Of a DNA stretch of 64,000 nt, positions 48,297-57,975 are shown piece by piece. A program made the translations under genes and the position numbers. The DNA comes from Burkholderia anthina (GTDB lineage Bacteria; Pseudomonadota; Gammaproteobacteria; Burkholderiales; Burkholderiaceae), in the NCBI RefSeq assembly GCF_001547525.1, contig NZ_CM003768.1, forward strand, positions 2,790,001-2,854,000. Direction: 5' to 3'. The notes under the pieces were generated by a model. That model did no database searches. It saw only the letters and a list, made by a program, of their open reading frames with translations, and was not told the DNA's origin. Positions within the stretch are counted from its first letter, which is position 1. The number at the start of each line of letters is the position of its first letter.

Positions 48297-50438
48297 ATGA
48301 ATTCACCCGCTTCCCCCGAAACATCCGCCACCGCCACCGGCACCGTCACGCGCGAACGGCGCGACAAGGTGCTCGTCGTCACGATCGATCACCCGCCCGT
48401 CAACGCGTTGTCCGCCGACGTGCGGCGCGGCCTCGCCGACGCGATCGACGCCGCGCAGGCCGACGACGCGATCCGCGCGGTGCTGATCGTCGGCGCCGGC
48501 CGCAACTTCATCGCGGGCGCCGACATCCGCGAATTCGGCAAGCCGCCAGTGCCGCCGTCGCTGCCCGACGTGTGCGAGCGGATCGAATCGGGCGCGAAGC
48601 CGGTCGTGGTCGCGCTGCACGGCGCGACGCTCGGCGGCGGCCTCGAGGTCGCGCTCGCCGCGCATTACCGGCTCGCGGTGCCCGGCGCGAAGCTCGGGCT
48701 GCCCGAAGTGACGCTCGGCCTGCTGCCCGGCGCGGGCGGCACGCAGCGCGCGCCGCGCCTGATCGGCGCGAAGGCCGCGCTCGACCTGATGCTGACGGGC
48801 CGCCATGCGAGCGCGGAGGAAGCGCTCGCGCTCGGCCTCGTCGATCGCATCGCGCACAGCGACGACACGCTCGCCGAAGGGCTCGCCTATGCGCAGGAAC
48901 TCGTGTCGCTCGGCGCGCCGGTGCGCCGCACGCGCGACGCGCAGGGCCTCGCCGACCGTGCGGCCGCGCAGGCCGCGATCGATGCGGCGCGCGCGGAATT
49001 GCCGAAGAAGTCGCGTGGCCTTTTCTCGCCGGCGAAGATCGTCGACGCGGTCGAGGCCGCGCTCACGCAGTCGTTCGACGCGGGGATGAAGCTCGAACGC
49101 GGCCTGTTCCTGCAGTGCGTCGACAGCCCGCAGCGCGCGGGCCTCGTGCATGCGTTCTTCGCGGAACGCGAGGCGGCGAAGGCGCCCGAGGCGCGGCACG
49201 CGAGCGCACGGCCGGTCGAGCGGATCGGCGTGGTCGGCGGCGGCACGATGGGCGCGGGCATCGCGGTCGCGGCGCTCGACGCCGGGCTGCCGGTGACGAT
49301 GATCGAGCGCGACGAAGCGTCGCTCGCGCGCGGCCGGGCGCACGTCGAGAAGGTGTACGACGGCCTCGTCGCGAAAGGGCGGATGACGCCGGCCGCGCAC
49401 GCGGCGCGCCTCGCGCGCTTCAAGGGCAGCACGTCGTACGACGCGCTCGCGCAGGCCGACGTCGTGATCGAGGCCGTGTTCGAGGACATGGCCGTGAAGC
49501 AGGCGGTGTTCGCCGAACTCGCCCGCGTGTGCAAGCCGGGCGCGGTGCTCGCGACCAACACGTCGTATCTCGACATCGACGCGCTCGCCGCGAGCATCGA
49601 CCGGCCGGCCGACGTGATCGGCCTGCATTTCTTCTCGCCGGCCAACGTGATGAAGCTGCTCGAGATCGTCGTGCCGAAGCGCGTGAGCGCGGACGTCGTC
49701 GCGACCGCGTTCGCGCTGGCCAGGCAGTTGAAGAAGACGCCGGTGCGCGCGGGTGTGTGCGACGGCTTCATCGGCAACCGGATCCTCGCCGTCTATCGCA
49801 CCGCGGCCGACTACCTGATGGAAGACGGCGCGTCGCCGTACCAGATCGATCGCGCGGTGCGCGAGTTCGGCTTCCCGATGGGCCCGTTCCAGGTGGTCGA
49901 CCTCGCGGGCGGCGACATCGGCTGGGCGACCCGCAAGCGCCGCGCGGCGACGCGCGATCCGAACGCGCGCTACGTGGAGATTTCCGACCGGCTGTGCGAG
50001 CGCGGCTGGTTCGGGCAGAAGACCGGCCGCGGCTACTACCTGTATCCGGACGGCGCGCGTGTCGGCACGCCCGACCCGGAAGTCGACGCGATCGTCGCGG
50101 AAGAACGCGCGAAGAAGGGCATCACGCCGCGCACGTTCACCGATGAAGCAATCCTGCGCCGCTACCTCGCCGCGATGATCAACGAAGGCGCGAACGTCGT
50201 GCACGAGAAGATCGCGCTGCGCCCGCTCGACGTCGACGCGGTGTTCCTGTACGGCTACGGTTTTCCGCGTTACCGCGGCGGCCCGATGCACTACGCGGAC
50301 ACGGTCGGCCTCGCGAACGTGCTCGCCGATATCCGCGCGTTCGCGAAGGAAGATCCGCTGTTCTGGAAGCCGTCGCCGCTGCTCGTCGATCTCGTCGCGC
50401 GCGGCGCGGATTTCGCGAGCCTGAACCGCATCGACTGA
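48297..50438 (+). CDS. Multifunctional enoyl-CoA hydratase / 3-hydroxyacyl-CoA dehydrogenase
   Basis: A 713-residue fusion. The N-terminal crotonase domain (about 15-200) has NFIAGADIREFGKP and HGATLGGGLEVALAAHYRLA with the catalytic glutamates in LPEVTLGLLPGAGGTQR. The NAD-binding Rossmann motif is GVVGGGTMGAGIAVA at about 310, followed by TNTSYLDIDALA, GLHFFSPANVMKLLEIV and the C-terminal 3HCDH domains. It does two consecutive steps of beta-oxidation. The chosen ATG has GGAGA upstream; a longer in-frame start at 48117 would overlap the operator region. First gene of the operon facing lysR. Confidence 0.93.
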   Translation: MNSPASPETSATATGTVTRERRDKVLVVTIDHPPVNALSADVRRGLADAIDAAQADDAIRAVLIVGAGRNFIAGADIREFGKPPVPPSLPDVCERIESGAKPVVVALHGATLGGGLEVALAAHYRLAVPGAKLGLPEVTLGLLPGAGGTQRAPRLIGAKAALDLMLTGRHASAEEALALGLVDRIAHSDDTLAEGLAYAQELVSLGAPVRRTRDAQGLADRAAAQAAIDAARAELPKKSRGLFSPAKIVDAVEAALTQSFDAGMKLERGLFLQCVDSPQRAGLVHAFFAEREAAKAPEARHASARPVERIGVVGGGTMGAGIAVAALDAGLPVTMIERDEASLARGRAHVEKVYDGLVAKGRMTPAAHAARLARFKGSTSYDALAQADVVIEAVFEDMAVKQAVFAELARVCKPGAVLATNTSYLDIDALAASIDRPADVIGLHFFSPANVMKLLEIVVPKRVSADVVATAFALARQLKKTPVRAGVCDGFIGNRILAVYRTAADYLMEDGASPYQIDRAVREFGFPMGPFQVVDLAGGDIGWATRKRRAATRDPNARYVEISDRLCERGWFGQKTGRGYYLYPDGARVGTPDPEVDAIVAEERAKKGITPRTFTDEAILRRYLAAMINEGANVVHEKIALRPLDVDAVFLYGYGFPRYRGGPMHYADTVGLANVLADIRAFAKEDPLFWKPSPLLVDLVARGADFASLNRID

Positions 50439-50467
50439 ACGCCCACCGCATCCGCAACGGACCTACG

Positions 50468-51664
<1,197 letters not shown>

Positions 51665-51678
51665 CGAGGGGCGCGACG

Positions 51679-52824
51679 ATGGATTTCCAGCACACAGAAG
51701 ACCGCCGGATGCTGGCGGACACGTTGAACCGCTTCATCGCCGAACAGTACGCGTTCCCGGTGCGCGACCGCATCGCGCAGTCGGCTGAAGGCTTCGACCG
51801 CGCGATGTGGCGGCGCTTCGCCGAACTCGGCACGGTCGGTGCGCTGTTCGCCGAAGCCGACGGCGGCTTCGGCGGCGCGGGCTTCGATATCGCCGTGGTG
51901 TTCGAATGCCTCGGGCGCGGGCTCGTCGTCGAGCCGTTCCTCGGCGCGCTGCTCGCGGGCCGTGCGCTCGCGCTCGCCGGCGGCGACGCGCATCGCGAGC
52001 GGCTCGCCGCGCTGATCGACGGCAGCGCGAGCGCCGCGTTCGCGCACGACGAACCGGGCTCGCATTACGAGCTGACGACCGTGCGCACACGCGCCGAACG
52101 TGCAGGCGACGGCTGGGTGCTGACGGGCGCGAAGGGCGTCGTCGACCAGGCCGCGCAGGCGGCGTTCTTCGTCGTCAGCGCGCGCGTGTCGGGGCGCGAC
52201 GACGATGCGGCCGGCATCGGCCTGTTCGTCGTGCCGGCCGATGCGCCGGGCGTGTCGCTGCGCGATTACAGGAAGATCGACGGCGGCCGCGCGGCCGAAG
52301 TGCGCTTCGAGCGCGTCGCGTTGCCTGCCGACGCCGCGCTCGGCGCGCTGGATGCGCTCGACGGCGAAGCGGGCGCCGAGTTGCTCGAGCGCGTGCTCGG
52401 CTACGGGCTGCTCGCGCTGTCGGCGGAAGCGCTCGGCGCGATGGACGTCGCGAAGGCGCACACGCTCGACTACCTGCGCACGCGCAAGCAGTTCGGGATG
52501 CCGATCGGCAGCTTCCAGGCGCTGCAGCACCGGATGGCCGATCTGCTGCTCGAAGTCGAGCAGGCGCGCTCGGCCGTGATCAACGCGGCCGCGCAGCTCG
52601 ATGCGCCGCGCGTGGTGCGCGAGCGCGCGCTCGCCGCGGCGAAATACAGCATCGGCCGGATCGGCACGCTCGTCGCGGAGGAAAGCATCCAGCTGCACGG
52701 CGGGATCGGGATGACGTGGGAGCTGCCGCTGTCGCATTACGCGAAGCGTCTCGTGATGATCGATCACCAGCTCGGCGACGAGGATCACCACCTCGCGCGC
52801 TACATCGCGCTGTCGAAACAATAA
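51679..52824 (+). CDS. Acyl-CoA dehydrogenase (second of a pair)
   Basis: A 381-residue shorter and more divergent ACAD-like protein. It has GAVGALFAEADGGFGG at the front and YLRTRKQFGMPIGSFQALQHRMAD plus LHGGIGMTWELPLSHYAKRL at the back, but the FAD-binding middle is less regular, as in the non-catalytic partner of heteromeric ACADs. GAGGGG stands before ATG 51679; GTG 51661 overlapping the previous stop is the alternative. Confidence 0.88.
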   Translation: MDFQHTEDRRMLADTLNRFIAEQYAFPVRDRIAQSAEGFDRAMWRRFAELGTVGALFAEADGGFGGAGFDIAVVFECLGRGLVVEPFLGALLAGRALALAGGDAHRERLAALIDGSASAAFAHDEPGSHYELTTVRTRAERAGDGWVLTGAKGVVDQAAQAAFFVVSARVSGRDDDAAGIGLFVVPADAPGVSLRDYRKIDGGRAAEVRFERVALPADAALGALDALDGEAGAELLERVLGYGLLALSAEALGAMDVAKAHTLDYLRTRKQFGMPIGSFQALQHRMADLLLEVEQARSAVINAAAQLDAPRVVRERALAAAKYSIGRIGTLVAEESIQLHGGIGMTWELPLSHYAKRLVMIDHQLGDEDHHLARYIALSKQ

Positions 52825-52853
52825 GCGGCGAAACGCGAATGGAGGAGACAAGG

Positions 52854-54059
52854 ATGACGAACGACACGCGCGCGCTGCCGCTGGCCGGCGTGAAGGTGCT
52901 CGATTTCTCGCGCGTGCTCGCGGGCCCGTGGTGCGCGATGGTGCTCGCCGATTTCGGCGCGGAGGTGATCAAGGTCGAGCATCCGGCGCGCGGCGACGAT
53001 ACGCGCGACTGGGGGCTGCGGATCGGCGACACCGAAACCACCTATTTCAACAGCGTGAACCGCAGCAAGCGGTCGATCTGCGTCGACCTGCAGACGGAAG
53101 CCGGCCGGCGCATCGCGCGCGAGCTGGCCGCGCAGGCCGACGTGGTGATCCACAACTTCAAGTGCGGCGGCGCGGAGAAGCTCGGGCTCGGCTACGACGC
53201 GCTGGCCGAACTGAATCCGCGGCTCGTGCATTGCGCGATCTCCGGCTACGACCGCTCCGGCCCGGAGGCCGCGCGGCCCGGCTACGACCTCGTCGTGCAG
53301 GGCGAGGCCGGGCTGATGGCGCTGAACGGCGAGGCCGGCCAGCCGCCGCTGAAGTTCGGCGTCGCGGCGGTCGACCTGTTCACCGGCATGTATTCGGCGC
53401 AGGCGATCCTCGCCGCGTTGTACGAACGCCATGCGACCGGACGCGGGCGGCGCATCGAGATGGCGCTGTTCGACTGCGGGCTGATGATCACCGCGTACTA
53501 CGGGCTCGACGCGCTGCTGATGGGCGCGGACCCGCCGCGCTACGGCAACGCGCATCCGTCGATCGTGCCGTACGGCGTGTTCGACGCGGCCGACGGCCCG
53601 CTCGTGATCACGGTCGGCAACAACACGCAGTTCGCACGCTTTTGCGATGCGATCGAGCGGCCCGATCTCGCGGCGGACGAACGCTACAGGACCAACCTCG
53701 GCCGCTCGGAGAATCGCGCCGACCTGCTGCCCGAGATTCGTGGCGAACTCGCGCGCCGGTCGCGCGCGACGCTGCTGGCGGCGCTCGCCGAGGCGGGCAT
53801 TCCGTGCGGCGAAGTGCTCGGATTGCACGAAGCGCTGACGTCCGAACGCGCGACCCGCGCCGGGCTCGTCACGCGGCAGCCGCATCCGGTCGCGGGCGGC
53901 GTCGACGTGCTCGCGCCGCCGTACCGCTTCGACGGCGCGCGGCTGCCGGTGCGCGGCGCGCCGCCGGTGCTCGGCGCGGATACGGAGGCGGTGCTCGGCG
54001 GCTGGCTCGGGATGTCGGCGGAGGACGTCGCGCGGCTGCGGGCGGATCGCGTCGTGTAA
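52854..54059 (+). CDS. CaiB/BaiF family CoA-transferase (class III)
   Basis: A 401-residue CoA-transferase. It has VKVLDFSRVLAGPWCAMVLADFGAEVIKVEHP at the front (family signature, shown here in part as DFSRVLAGPW), the catalytic aspartate in DLVVQGEAGLMA, and GRGRRIEMALFDCG. It would activate the acid used by this operon using an acyl-CoA donor. GGAGGAG lies before ATG 52854; ATG 52839 is an earlier option. Last gene of the operon. Confidence 0.9.
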   Translation: MTNDTRALPLAGVKVLDFSRVLAGPWCAMVLADFGAEVIKVEHPARGDDTRDWGLRIGDTETTYFNSVNRSKRSICVDLQTEAGRRIARELAAQADVVIHNFKCGGAEKLGLGYDALAELNPRLVHCAISGYDRSGPEAARPGYDLVVQGEAGLMALNGEAGQPPLKFGVAAVDLFTGMYSAQAILAALYERHATGRGRRIEMALFDCGLMITAYYGLDALLMGADPPRYGNAHPSIVPYGVFDAADGPLVITVGNNTQFARFCDAIERPDLAADERYRTNLGRSENRADLLPEIRGELARRSRATLLAALAEAGIPCGEVLGLHEALTSERATRAGLVTRQPHPVAGGVDVLAPPYRFDGARLPVRGAPPVLGADTEAVLGGWLGMSAEDVARLRADRVV

Positions 54060-54153
54060 CGCATTGATGTGCCGCCACGGCGCGGGCGGAGGCCGATCAC
54101 GCGCCGATCATCCACAAGACAGCTCTCGCGACGACGAGGCGACTTGCCCTGCG

Positions 54154-54290
54154 GGGACCTGAGTAGGCGCTGAAGCGCCAACTCAGTTCGACCGCGAAGC
54201 ATGGGACTGGAGTAAGCGCTAAAGCGCCAACTCCGGTCGACCGCGAAGCATGGGACCGGAGTAAGCGCTAAAGCGCCAACTCCGGTCGAC
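54154..54290 (+). repeat. 49-bp tandem repeat, 2.8 copies, each a hairpin, upstream of DUF485-actP
   Basis: Copies are 54154-54202, 54203-54251 and 54252-54290; copy 3 runs into the ribosome site AGGAGA of the gene at 54301. Each copy folds into the same two-tier hairpin (54156-54189, 54205-54238, 54254-54287): an outer 9-bp stem, a small internal loop, and an inner GCGC/GCGC stem with a TAAA or TGAA loop. The outer stem is GACCGGAGT/ACTCCGGTC in copy 3; copy 2 has one T.G wobble; copy 1 swaps a G-C pair for T-A and has one mismatch. Such compensating change points to selected structure. Copies 1 and 2 end in an ATG that opens a 4-codon ORF (MGLE, MGPE) stopped inside the next copy. Confidence 0.93.
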
Positions 54291-54300
54291 AGGAGACAAC

Positions 54301-54606
54301 ATGGAGCTTTCCGTCATTGAATCGGTCACGGCGCGCCGCGACTACCAGCAGCTCGTGCGCGCACGGCGCCGCTTCAGCTTCACGCTCACCGCGCTGATGA
54401 TCGCCACGTACTACGGCTTCATCCTGCTCGTCGCGCTCGCGCCGCACGTGCTCGCCGCGCCGCTGTACCGCGGCGCGACGACGACGGTCGGGATCGCCGC
54501 GGGCGTCGCGATCATCCTGATCGCGATCGGCCTGACCGCGTGCTACGTGCTGCGCGCGAACCGTGCGTTCGACCGCCGCGTCGACGCGATCCTGCAACGT
54601 CCGTGA
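54301..54606 (+). CDS. yjcH: DUF485 membrane protein (YjcH-like)
   Basis: A 101-residue protein with two membrane helices ([20 protein letters not shown] and [22 protein letters not shown]), N-terminal [16 protein letters not shown] typical of DUF485. Such proteins are encoded with the acetate permease ActP, as here, and probably assist it. AGGAGA lies before ATG 54301, directly after the tandem hairpin repeats. Confidence 0.93.
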   Translation: MELSVIESVTARRDYQQLVRARRRFSFTLTALMIATYYGFILLVALAPHVLAAPLYRGATTTVGIAAGVAIILIAIGLTACYVLRANRAFDRRVDAILQRP

Positions 54607-54617
54607 CGGAGGCCGAC

Positions 54618-56303
54618 ATGCGATTCATTTCGAACGCGCTCGGCGCGCTGGCCGTTCTCGTTGCCTCCACCGCCCATGCGACCGGCGTCGCCGGCCCGAT
54701 GCCCGACAAAGTCGAGCTGAACCCGGTCGCGATCGCGATGTTCTTCGCGTTCGTGTTCGCGACGCTCGCGCTCACGCGCTGGGCCGCGCGCCGCACGCGC
54801 TCGACGCGCGATTTCTACACGGCCGGCGGCGGCATCACCGGGCTGCAGAACGGGCTCGCGATCGCGGGCGACTACATGTCGGCCGCGTCGTTCCTCGGGC
54901 TGTCGGGGATGGTGTTCATGTTCGGCTTCGACGGGCTGATCTACTCGATCGGCTTCCTGGTCGGCTGGCCGTTCGTGATGTTCCTGATCGCCGAACCGCT
55001 GCGCAACCTCGGCAAGTTCACGTTCGTCGACGTCGTCGCGTATCGCTTCGCGCAGCGGCCGATCCGGCTGCTGACGTCCGCGAACGCGCTGACGATCGTC
55101 GTGCTGTACCTCGTCGTGCAGATGGTCGGCGCGGGCAAGCTGATCCAGTTGCTGTTCGGGCTGTCGTACGGCACGGCCGAGCTGATCGTCGGCGTGCTGA
55201 TGGTCGTCTACGTATTCTTCGGCGGAATGACCGCGACCACCTGGGTGCAGGTGATCAAGGCCGTGCTGCTGCTCGCCGGCGCGACGCTGCTCGCGTGGCT
55301 CGCGCTCGGCGAATTTGGCTTCAGCATCGACGCGATGTTCCGCCGCGCGGTGGCCGTGCATCCGGGCGCGCTGTCGATCATGGGGCCCGGCAAGCTGATC
55401 CGCGATCCGGCCAACGCGCTGTCGCTCGGCATCGCGCTGATGTTCGGCACGGCCGGCTTCCCGCACATCCTGATGCGCTTCTTCACGGTGCCGAACGCGA
55501 AGGAGGCGCGCAAGTCGGTGCTGTACGCGACCGGCTTCATCGGCTACTTCTACCTGCTCACCTTCGTGATCGGCTTCTCGGCGATCGTGCTGCTCGCGCA
55601 GCATCCGGAGTTCTTCAAGCTCGGCGCGAACGGCACGTTCAACCTGACGCACGACCTGCTCGGCGGCTCGAACATGGTCGCGGTGAAGCTCGCGCAGGCG
55701 GTGGGCGGCAACTGGTTCTACGGGTTCATCGCGGCCGTCACGTTCGCGACGATCCTCGCGGTGGTCGCCGGGCTGACGCTCGCCGGTGCGACCACGATCT
55801 CGCACGATCTCTATGCGCAGATGTGGGCGCGCGGCAAGCCCGACGAGCGGCTGGAGATGCGCATTTCGCGCGCGGCGACGATCGGGCTGTCGGCCGTCGC
55901 GATCGCGCTGTCGATCCTGTTCGAGCACGTGAACGTCGCGTTCATGGTCGGGCTCGTCGCGGCGGTGGCCGCGAGCGCCAATTTCCCGGTGCTCGCGATG
56001 TCGATCTTCTGGCGCGGGATGACGACGCGCGGCGCGGTGCTCGGCGGCGGCCTCGGCCTCGTGTCGGCGGTCGCGCTCACGGTGCTGTCGAAGTCGGTGT
56101 GGGTCGACGTGCTGCACCACGCGCATGCGGCGGTGTTCCTCGACAATCCGGCGCTCGTGTCGGTGCCGCTCGCGTTCGTCGGGATCGTCGTCGGCTCGCT
56201 CGCGGATCGCGGCGAGCGCGCGCGCCGCGAGCGCGACGCGTTCGCGCGGCAGGAGTTCTACGCGCAAACGGGCGTGCTCGCGAGCCGGGCCGTGCAGCAC
56301 TGA
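54618..56303 (+). CDS. actP: Cation/acetate symporter (sodium:solute symporter family)
   Basis: A 561-residue transporter with about 13 to 14 membrane helices and a possible N-terminal signal peptide. SSS-family marks include [30 protein letters not shown] (sodium-site region, shown in part), [17 protein letters not shown] [15 protein letters not shown] and [11 protein letters not shown]. It takes up acetate and similar short acids. GGAGG precedes ATG 54618; GTG 54603 overlapping the yjcH stop is the alternative. Confidence 0.92.
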   Translation: MRFISNALGALAVLVASTAHATGVAGPMPDKVELNPVAIAMFFAFVFATLALTRWAARRTRSTRDFYTAGGGITGLQNGLAIAGDYMSAASFLGLSGMVFMFGFDGLIYSIGFLVGWPFVMFLIAEPLRNLGKFTFVDVVAYRFAQRPIRLLTSANALTIVVLYLVVQMVGAGKLIQLLFGLSYGTAELIVGVLMVVYVFFGGMTATTWVQVIKAVLLLAGATLLAWLALGEFGFSIDAMFRRAVAVHPGALSIMGPGKLIRDPANALSLGIALMFGTAGFPHILMRFFTVPNAKEARKSVLYATGFIGYFYLLTFVIGFSAIVLLAQHPEFFKLGANGTFNLTHDLLGGSNMVAVKLAQAVGGNWFYGFIAAVTFATILAVVAGLTLAGATTISHDLYAQMWARGKPDERLEMRISRAATIGLSAVAIALSILFEHVNVAFMVGLVAAVAASANFPVLAMSIFWRGMTTRGAVLGGGLGLVSAVALTVLSKSVWVDVLHHAHAAVFLDNPALVSVPLAFVGIVVGSLADRGERARRERDAFARQEFYAQTGVLASRAVQH

Positions 56304-56323
56304 TTCGTCCGATGAAACGATGG

Positions 56324-56347
56324 ATCCGTCCGGATCGCCGGACGGAT
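56324..56347 (+). terminator. Inverted repeat after actP, probable terminator
   Basis: Arms ATCCGTCCGG (56324-56333) and CCGGACGGAT (56338-56347), 4-nt loop, followed by ATTTT. It could end the actP transcript, or be part of the dctA activator region that starts 8 bp later. Confidence 0.6.
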
Positions 56348-56354
56348 ATTTTCC

Positions 56355-56378
56355 GGAAATCCGGAATACCGGATTTCC
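56355..56378 (+). promoter_or_regulatory. Candidate DctD upstream activator site
   Basis: Perfect 10-bp arms GGAAATCCGG (56355-56364) and CCGGATTTCC (56369-56378) with a 4-bp centre, about 60 bp upstream of the -24 element of the sigma-54 promoter, the usual distance for an enhancer-binding protein. Confidence 0.7.
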
Positions 56379-56437
56379 TTGCCTGCCGCATTATGAGAAA
56401 CACAATGAAAACAACGGCTTGAGGGGTTCCGGAAACC

Positions 56438-56453
56438 TGGCATCGACCTTGCG
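56438..56453 (+). promoter_or_regulatory. dctA: Sigma-54 promoter of dctA
   Basis: TGGCATCGACCTTGCG matches the -24/-12 consensus TGGCAC-N5-TTGC with GG and GC 10 bp apart. It fits control of dctA by the sigma-54 activator DctD encoded downstream (60083-61435), which has the GAFTGA loop. Confidence 0.85.
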
Positions 56454-56514
56454 ATATAAAACGCACGGCCATCCCCCCCCGGCCGAACTACTACAGCAAG
56501 CAAGGAGACAACCG

Positions 56515-56550
56515 ATGACCAATGCCTTCCTCCCCCTCCGGATGTCCTGA
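56515..56550 (+). CDS. Putative 11-residue leader peptide upstream of dctA
   Basis: ATG to TGA, coding [11 protein letters not shown], with AAGGAGA 7 bp before the ATG. It lies between the sigma-54 promoter and dctA. Its CCTCCCCCTCC codons (56529-56539) could pair with the G7 tract at 56596-56602, which otherwise pairs with C6 at 56607-56612. That arrangement suggests a translation-dependent leader, but no product is demonstrated. Too short for ordinary gene calling. Confidence 0.45.
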   Translation: MTNAFLPLRMS

Positions 56551-56595
56551 GGCATCGCTTGTTGCGGCACGGCAGCCGCGCGGGCGAATGCCTTC

Positions 56596-56612
56596 GGGGG
56601 GGATTGCCCCCC
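56596..56612 (+). promoter_or_regulatory. G/C hairpin in the dctA leader
   Basis: GGGGGG (56597-56602), ATTG loop, CCCCCC (56607-56612), followed by GTTCTCATT, not a proper T-run. Very stable; may block or pause RNA polymerase or ribosomes between the leader ORF and dctA. Confidence 0.5.
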
Positions 56613-56678
56613 GTTCTCATTCATCCCTGCGCGCGTGACGCCGTTTCCACCGGCTCATCTACTTCAGCAGGAACCATC

Positions 56679-57971
56679 GTGAAGAAGAAACCCTTCTACA
56701 AAGTGCTTTATGTGCAGGTGATCTTCGCCATCATCGTCGGCGTGATCCTCGGCCACTACTACCCGTCGATCGCCACCGACATGAAACCGCTCGGCGACGG
56801 CTTCATCAAGCTGATCAAGATGGTGATCGGCCCGATCATCTTCTGTACGGTCGTCACCGGCATCGCCGGCATGGAGGACATGAAGAAGGTCGGCCGCGTC
56901 GGCGGCAAGGCGCTGCTGTACTTCGAGATCGTGTCGACCTTCGCGCTGCTGCTCGGCCTCGCGGCCACGCACCTGCTGCGTCCGGGCGTCGGCTTCAACA
57001 TCGATCCGGCGACGCTCGACGGCAAGGCCGTCGCGTCGTACGCGGCGAAGGCGCACGGGCAGTCGACGGTCGACTTCCTGATGCACATCATCCCGAACAC
57101 GATGGTCGATGCGTTCGCGCAGGGTGAAATCCTGCAGATCCTGCTGATCGCGCTGCTGTTCGGCAGCGTGCTCGCGCACCTCGGCGAGCGCGGCAAGGTC
57201 GTGACCGACTTCATCGACGGCCTGACGCGCGTGCTGTTCGGCATCGTGCACATCGTCACGAAGCTGGCGCCGATCGGCGCGTTCGGCGCGATGGCGTTCA
57301 CGATCGGCAAGTACGGCGTCGGCTCGCTGGTGCCGCTGCTCAAGCTGATCGGCACGTTCTACCTGACGTCGCTCGTGTTCGTGCTCGTCGTGCTCGGCGC
57401 GATCGCGCGCTTCACCGGCTTCTCGATCATCCGCTTCGTGTCGTACATCAAGGAAGAGCTGCTGATCGTGCTCGGCACGAGCTCGTCGGAAGCCGCGCTG
57501 CCGCAGCTGATGGAAAAGCTCGAGAAGGCCGGCTGCTCGCGTTCGGTCGTCGGCCTCGTCGTGCCGACCGGCTATTCGTTCAACCTCGACGGCACCAACA
57601 TCTACATGACGATGGCCGTGCTGTTCATCGCGCAGGCGACCAACATCGAGTTGACGTGGATGCAGCAGCTCACGCTGCTGGCCGTCGCGATGCTCACGTC
57701 GAAGGGCGCGAGCGGCGTGACGGGCGCGGGCTTCATCACGCTCGCCGCGACGCTGGCCGTCGTGCCGACGATCCCGCTGTCGGGCATGGTGCTGATCCTC
57801 GGCATCGACCGCTTCATGAGCGAATGCCGCGCGCTGACCAACATCGTCGGCAACGGCGTGGCGACGGTCGTCGTGTCGGCGTGGGAGAAGGAGCTCGACC
57901 GCAACAAGCTGCGCCAGGCGCTGAAGGGCGGCGGCGAAGTCGCGCCGACCGAGACGACGGCCGGCGTCTGA
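56679..57971 (+). CDS. dctA: C4-dicarboxylate:cation symporter DctA
   Basis: A 430-residue DAACS-family transporter for succinate, fumarate and malate. Signatures: [17 protein letters not shown], the [19 protein letters not shown] serine-rich re-entrant loop, [16 protein letters not shown] and [13 protein letters not shown]. The start is GTG 56679 ([11 protein letters not shown]) after AGGA; the open frame reaching back to 56559 covers leader RNA only. It stands directly ahead of dctB and dctD. Confidence 0.95.
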   Translation: MKKKPFYKVLYVQVIFAIIVGVILGHYYPSIATDMKPLGDGFIKLIKMVIGPIIFCTVVTGIAGMEDMKKVGRVGGKALLYFEIVSTFALLLGLAATHLLRPGVGFNIDPATLDGKAVASYAAKAHGQSTVDFLMHIIPNTMVDAFAQGEILQILLIALLFGSVLAHLGERGKVVTDFIDGLTRVLFGIVHIVTKLAPIGAFGAMAFTIGKYGVGSLVPLLKLIGTFYLTSLVFVLVVLGAIARFTGFSIIRFVSYIKEELLIVLGTSSSEAALPQLMEKLEKAGCSRSVVGLVVPTGYSFNLDGTNIYMTMAVLFIAQATNIELTWMQQLTLLAVAMLTSKGASGVTGAGFITLAATLAVVPTIPLSGMVLILGIDRFMSECRALTNIVGNGVATVVVSAWEKELDRNKLRQALKGGGEVAPTETTAGV

Positions 57972-57975
57972 CGGC

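Noticed and set aside
54154..54290. CRISPR array
   Set aside because: The 49-bp copies are directly contiguous with no variable spacers, and no cas genes are present.
56559..56678. Longer DctA start at 56559
   Set aside because: The extra 40 residues have no match to DctA, overlap the leader hairpin, and GTG 56679 has a proper ribosome site and the conserved KKKPFYK start.
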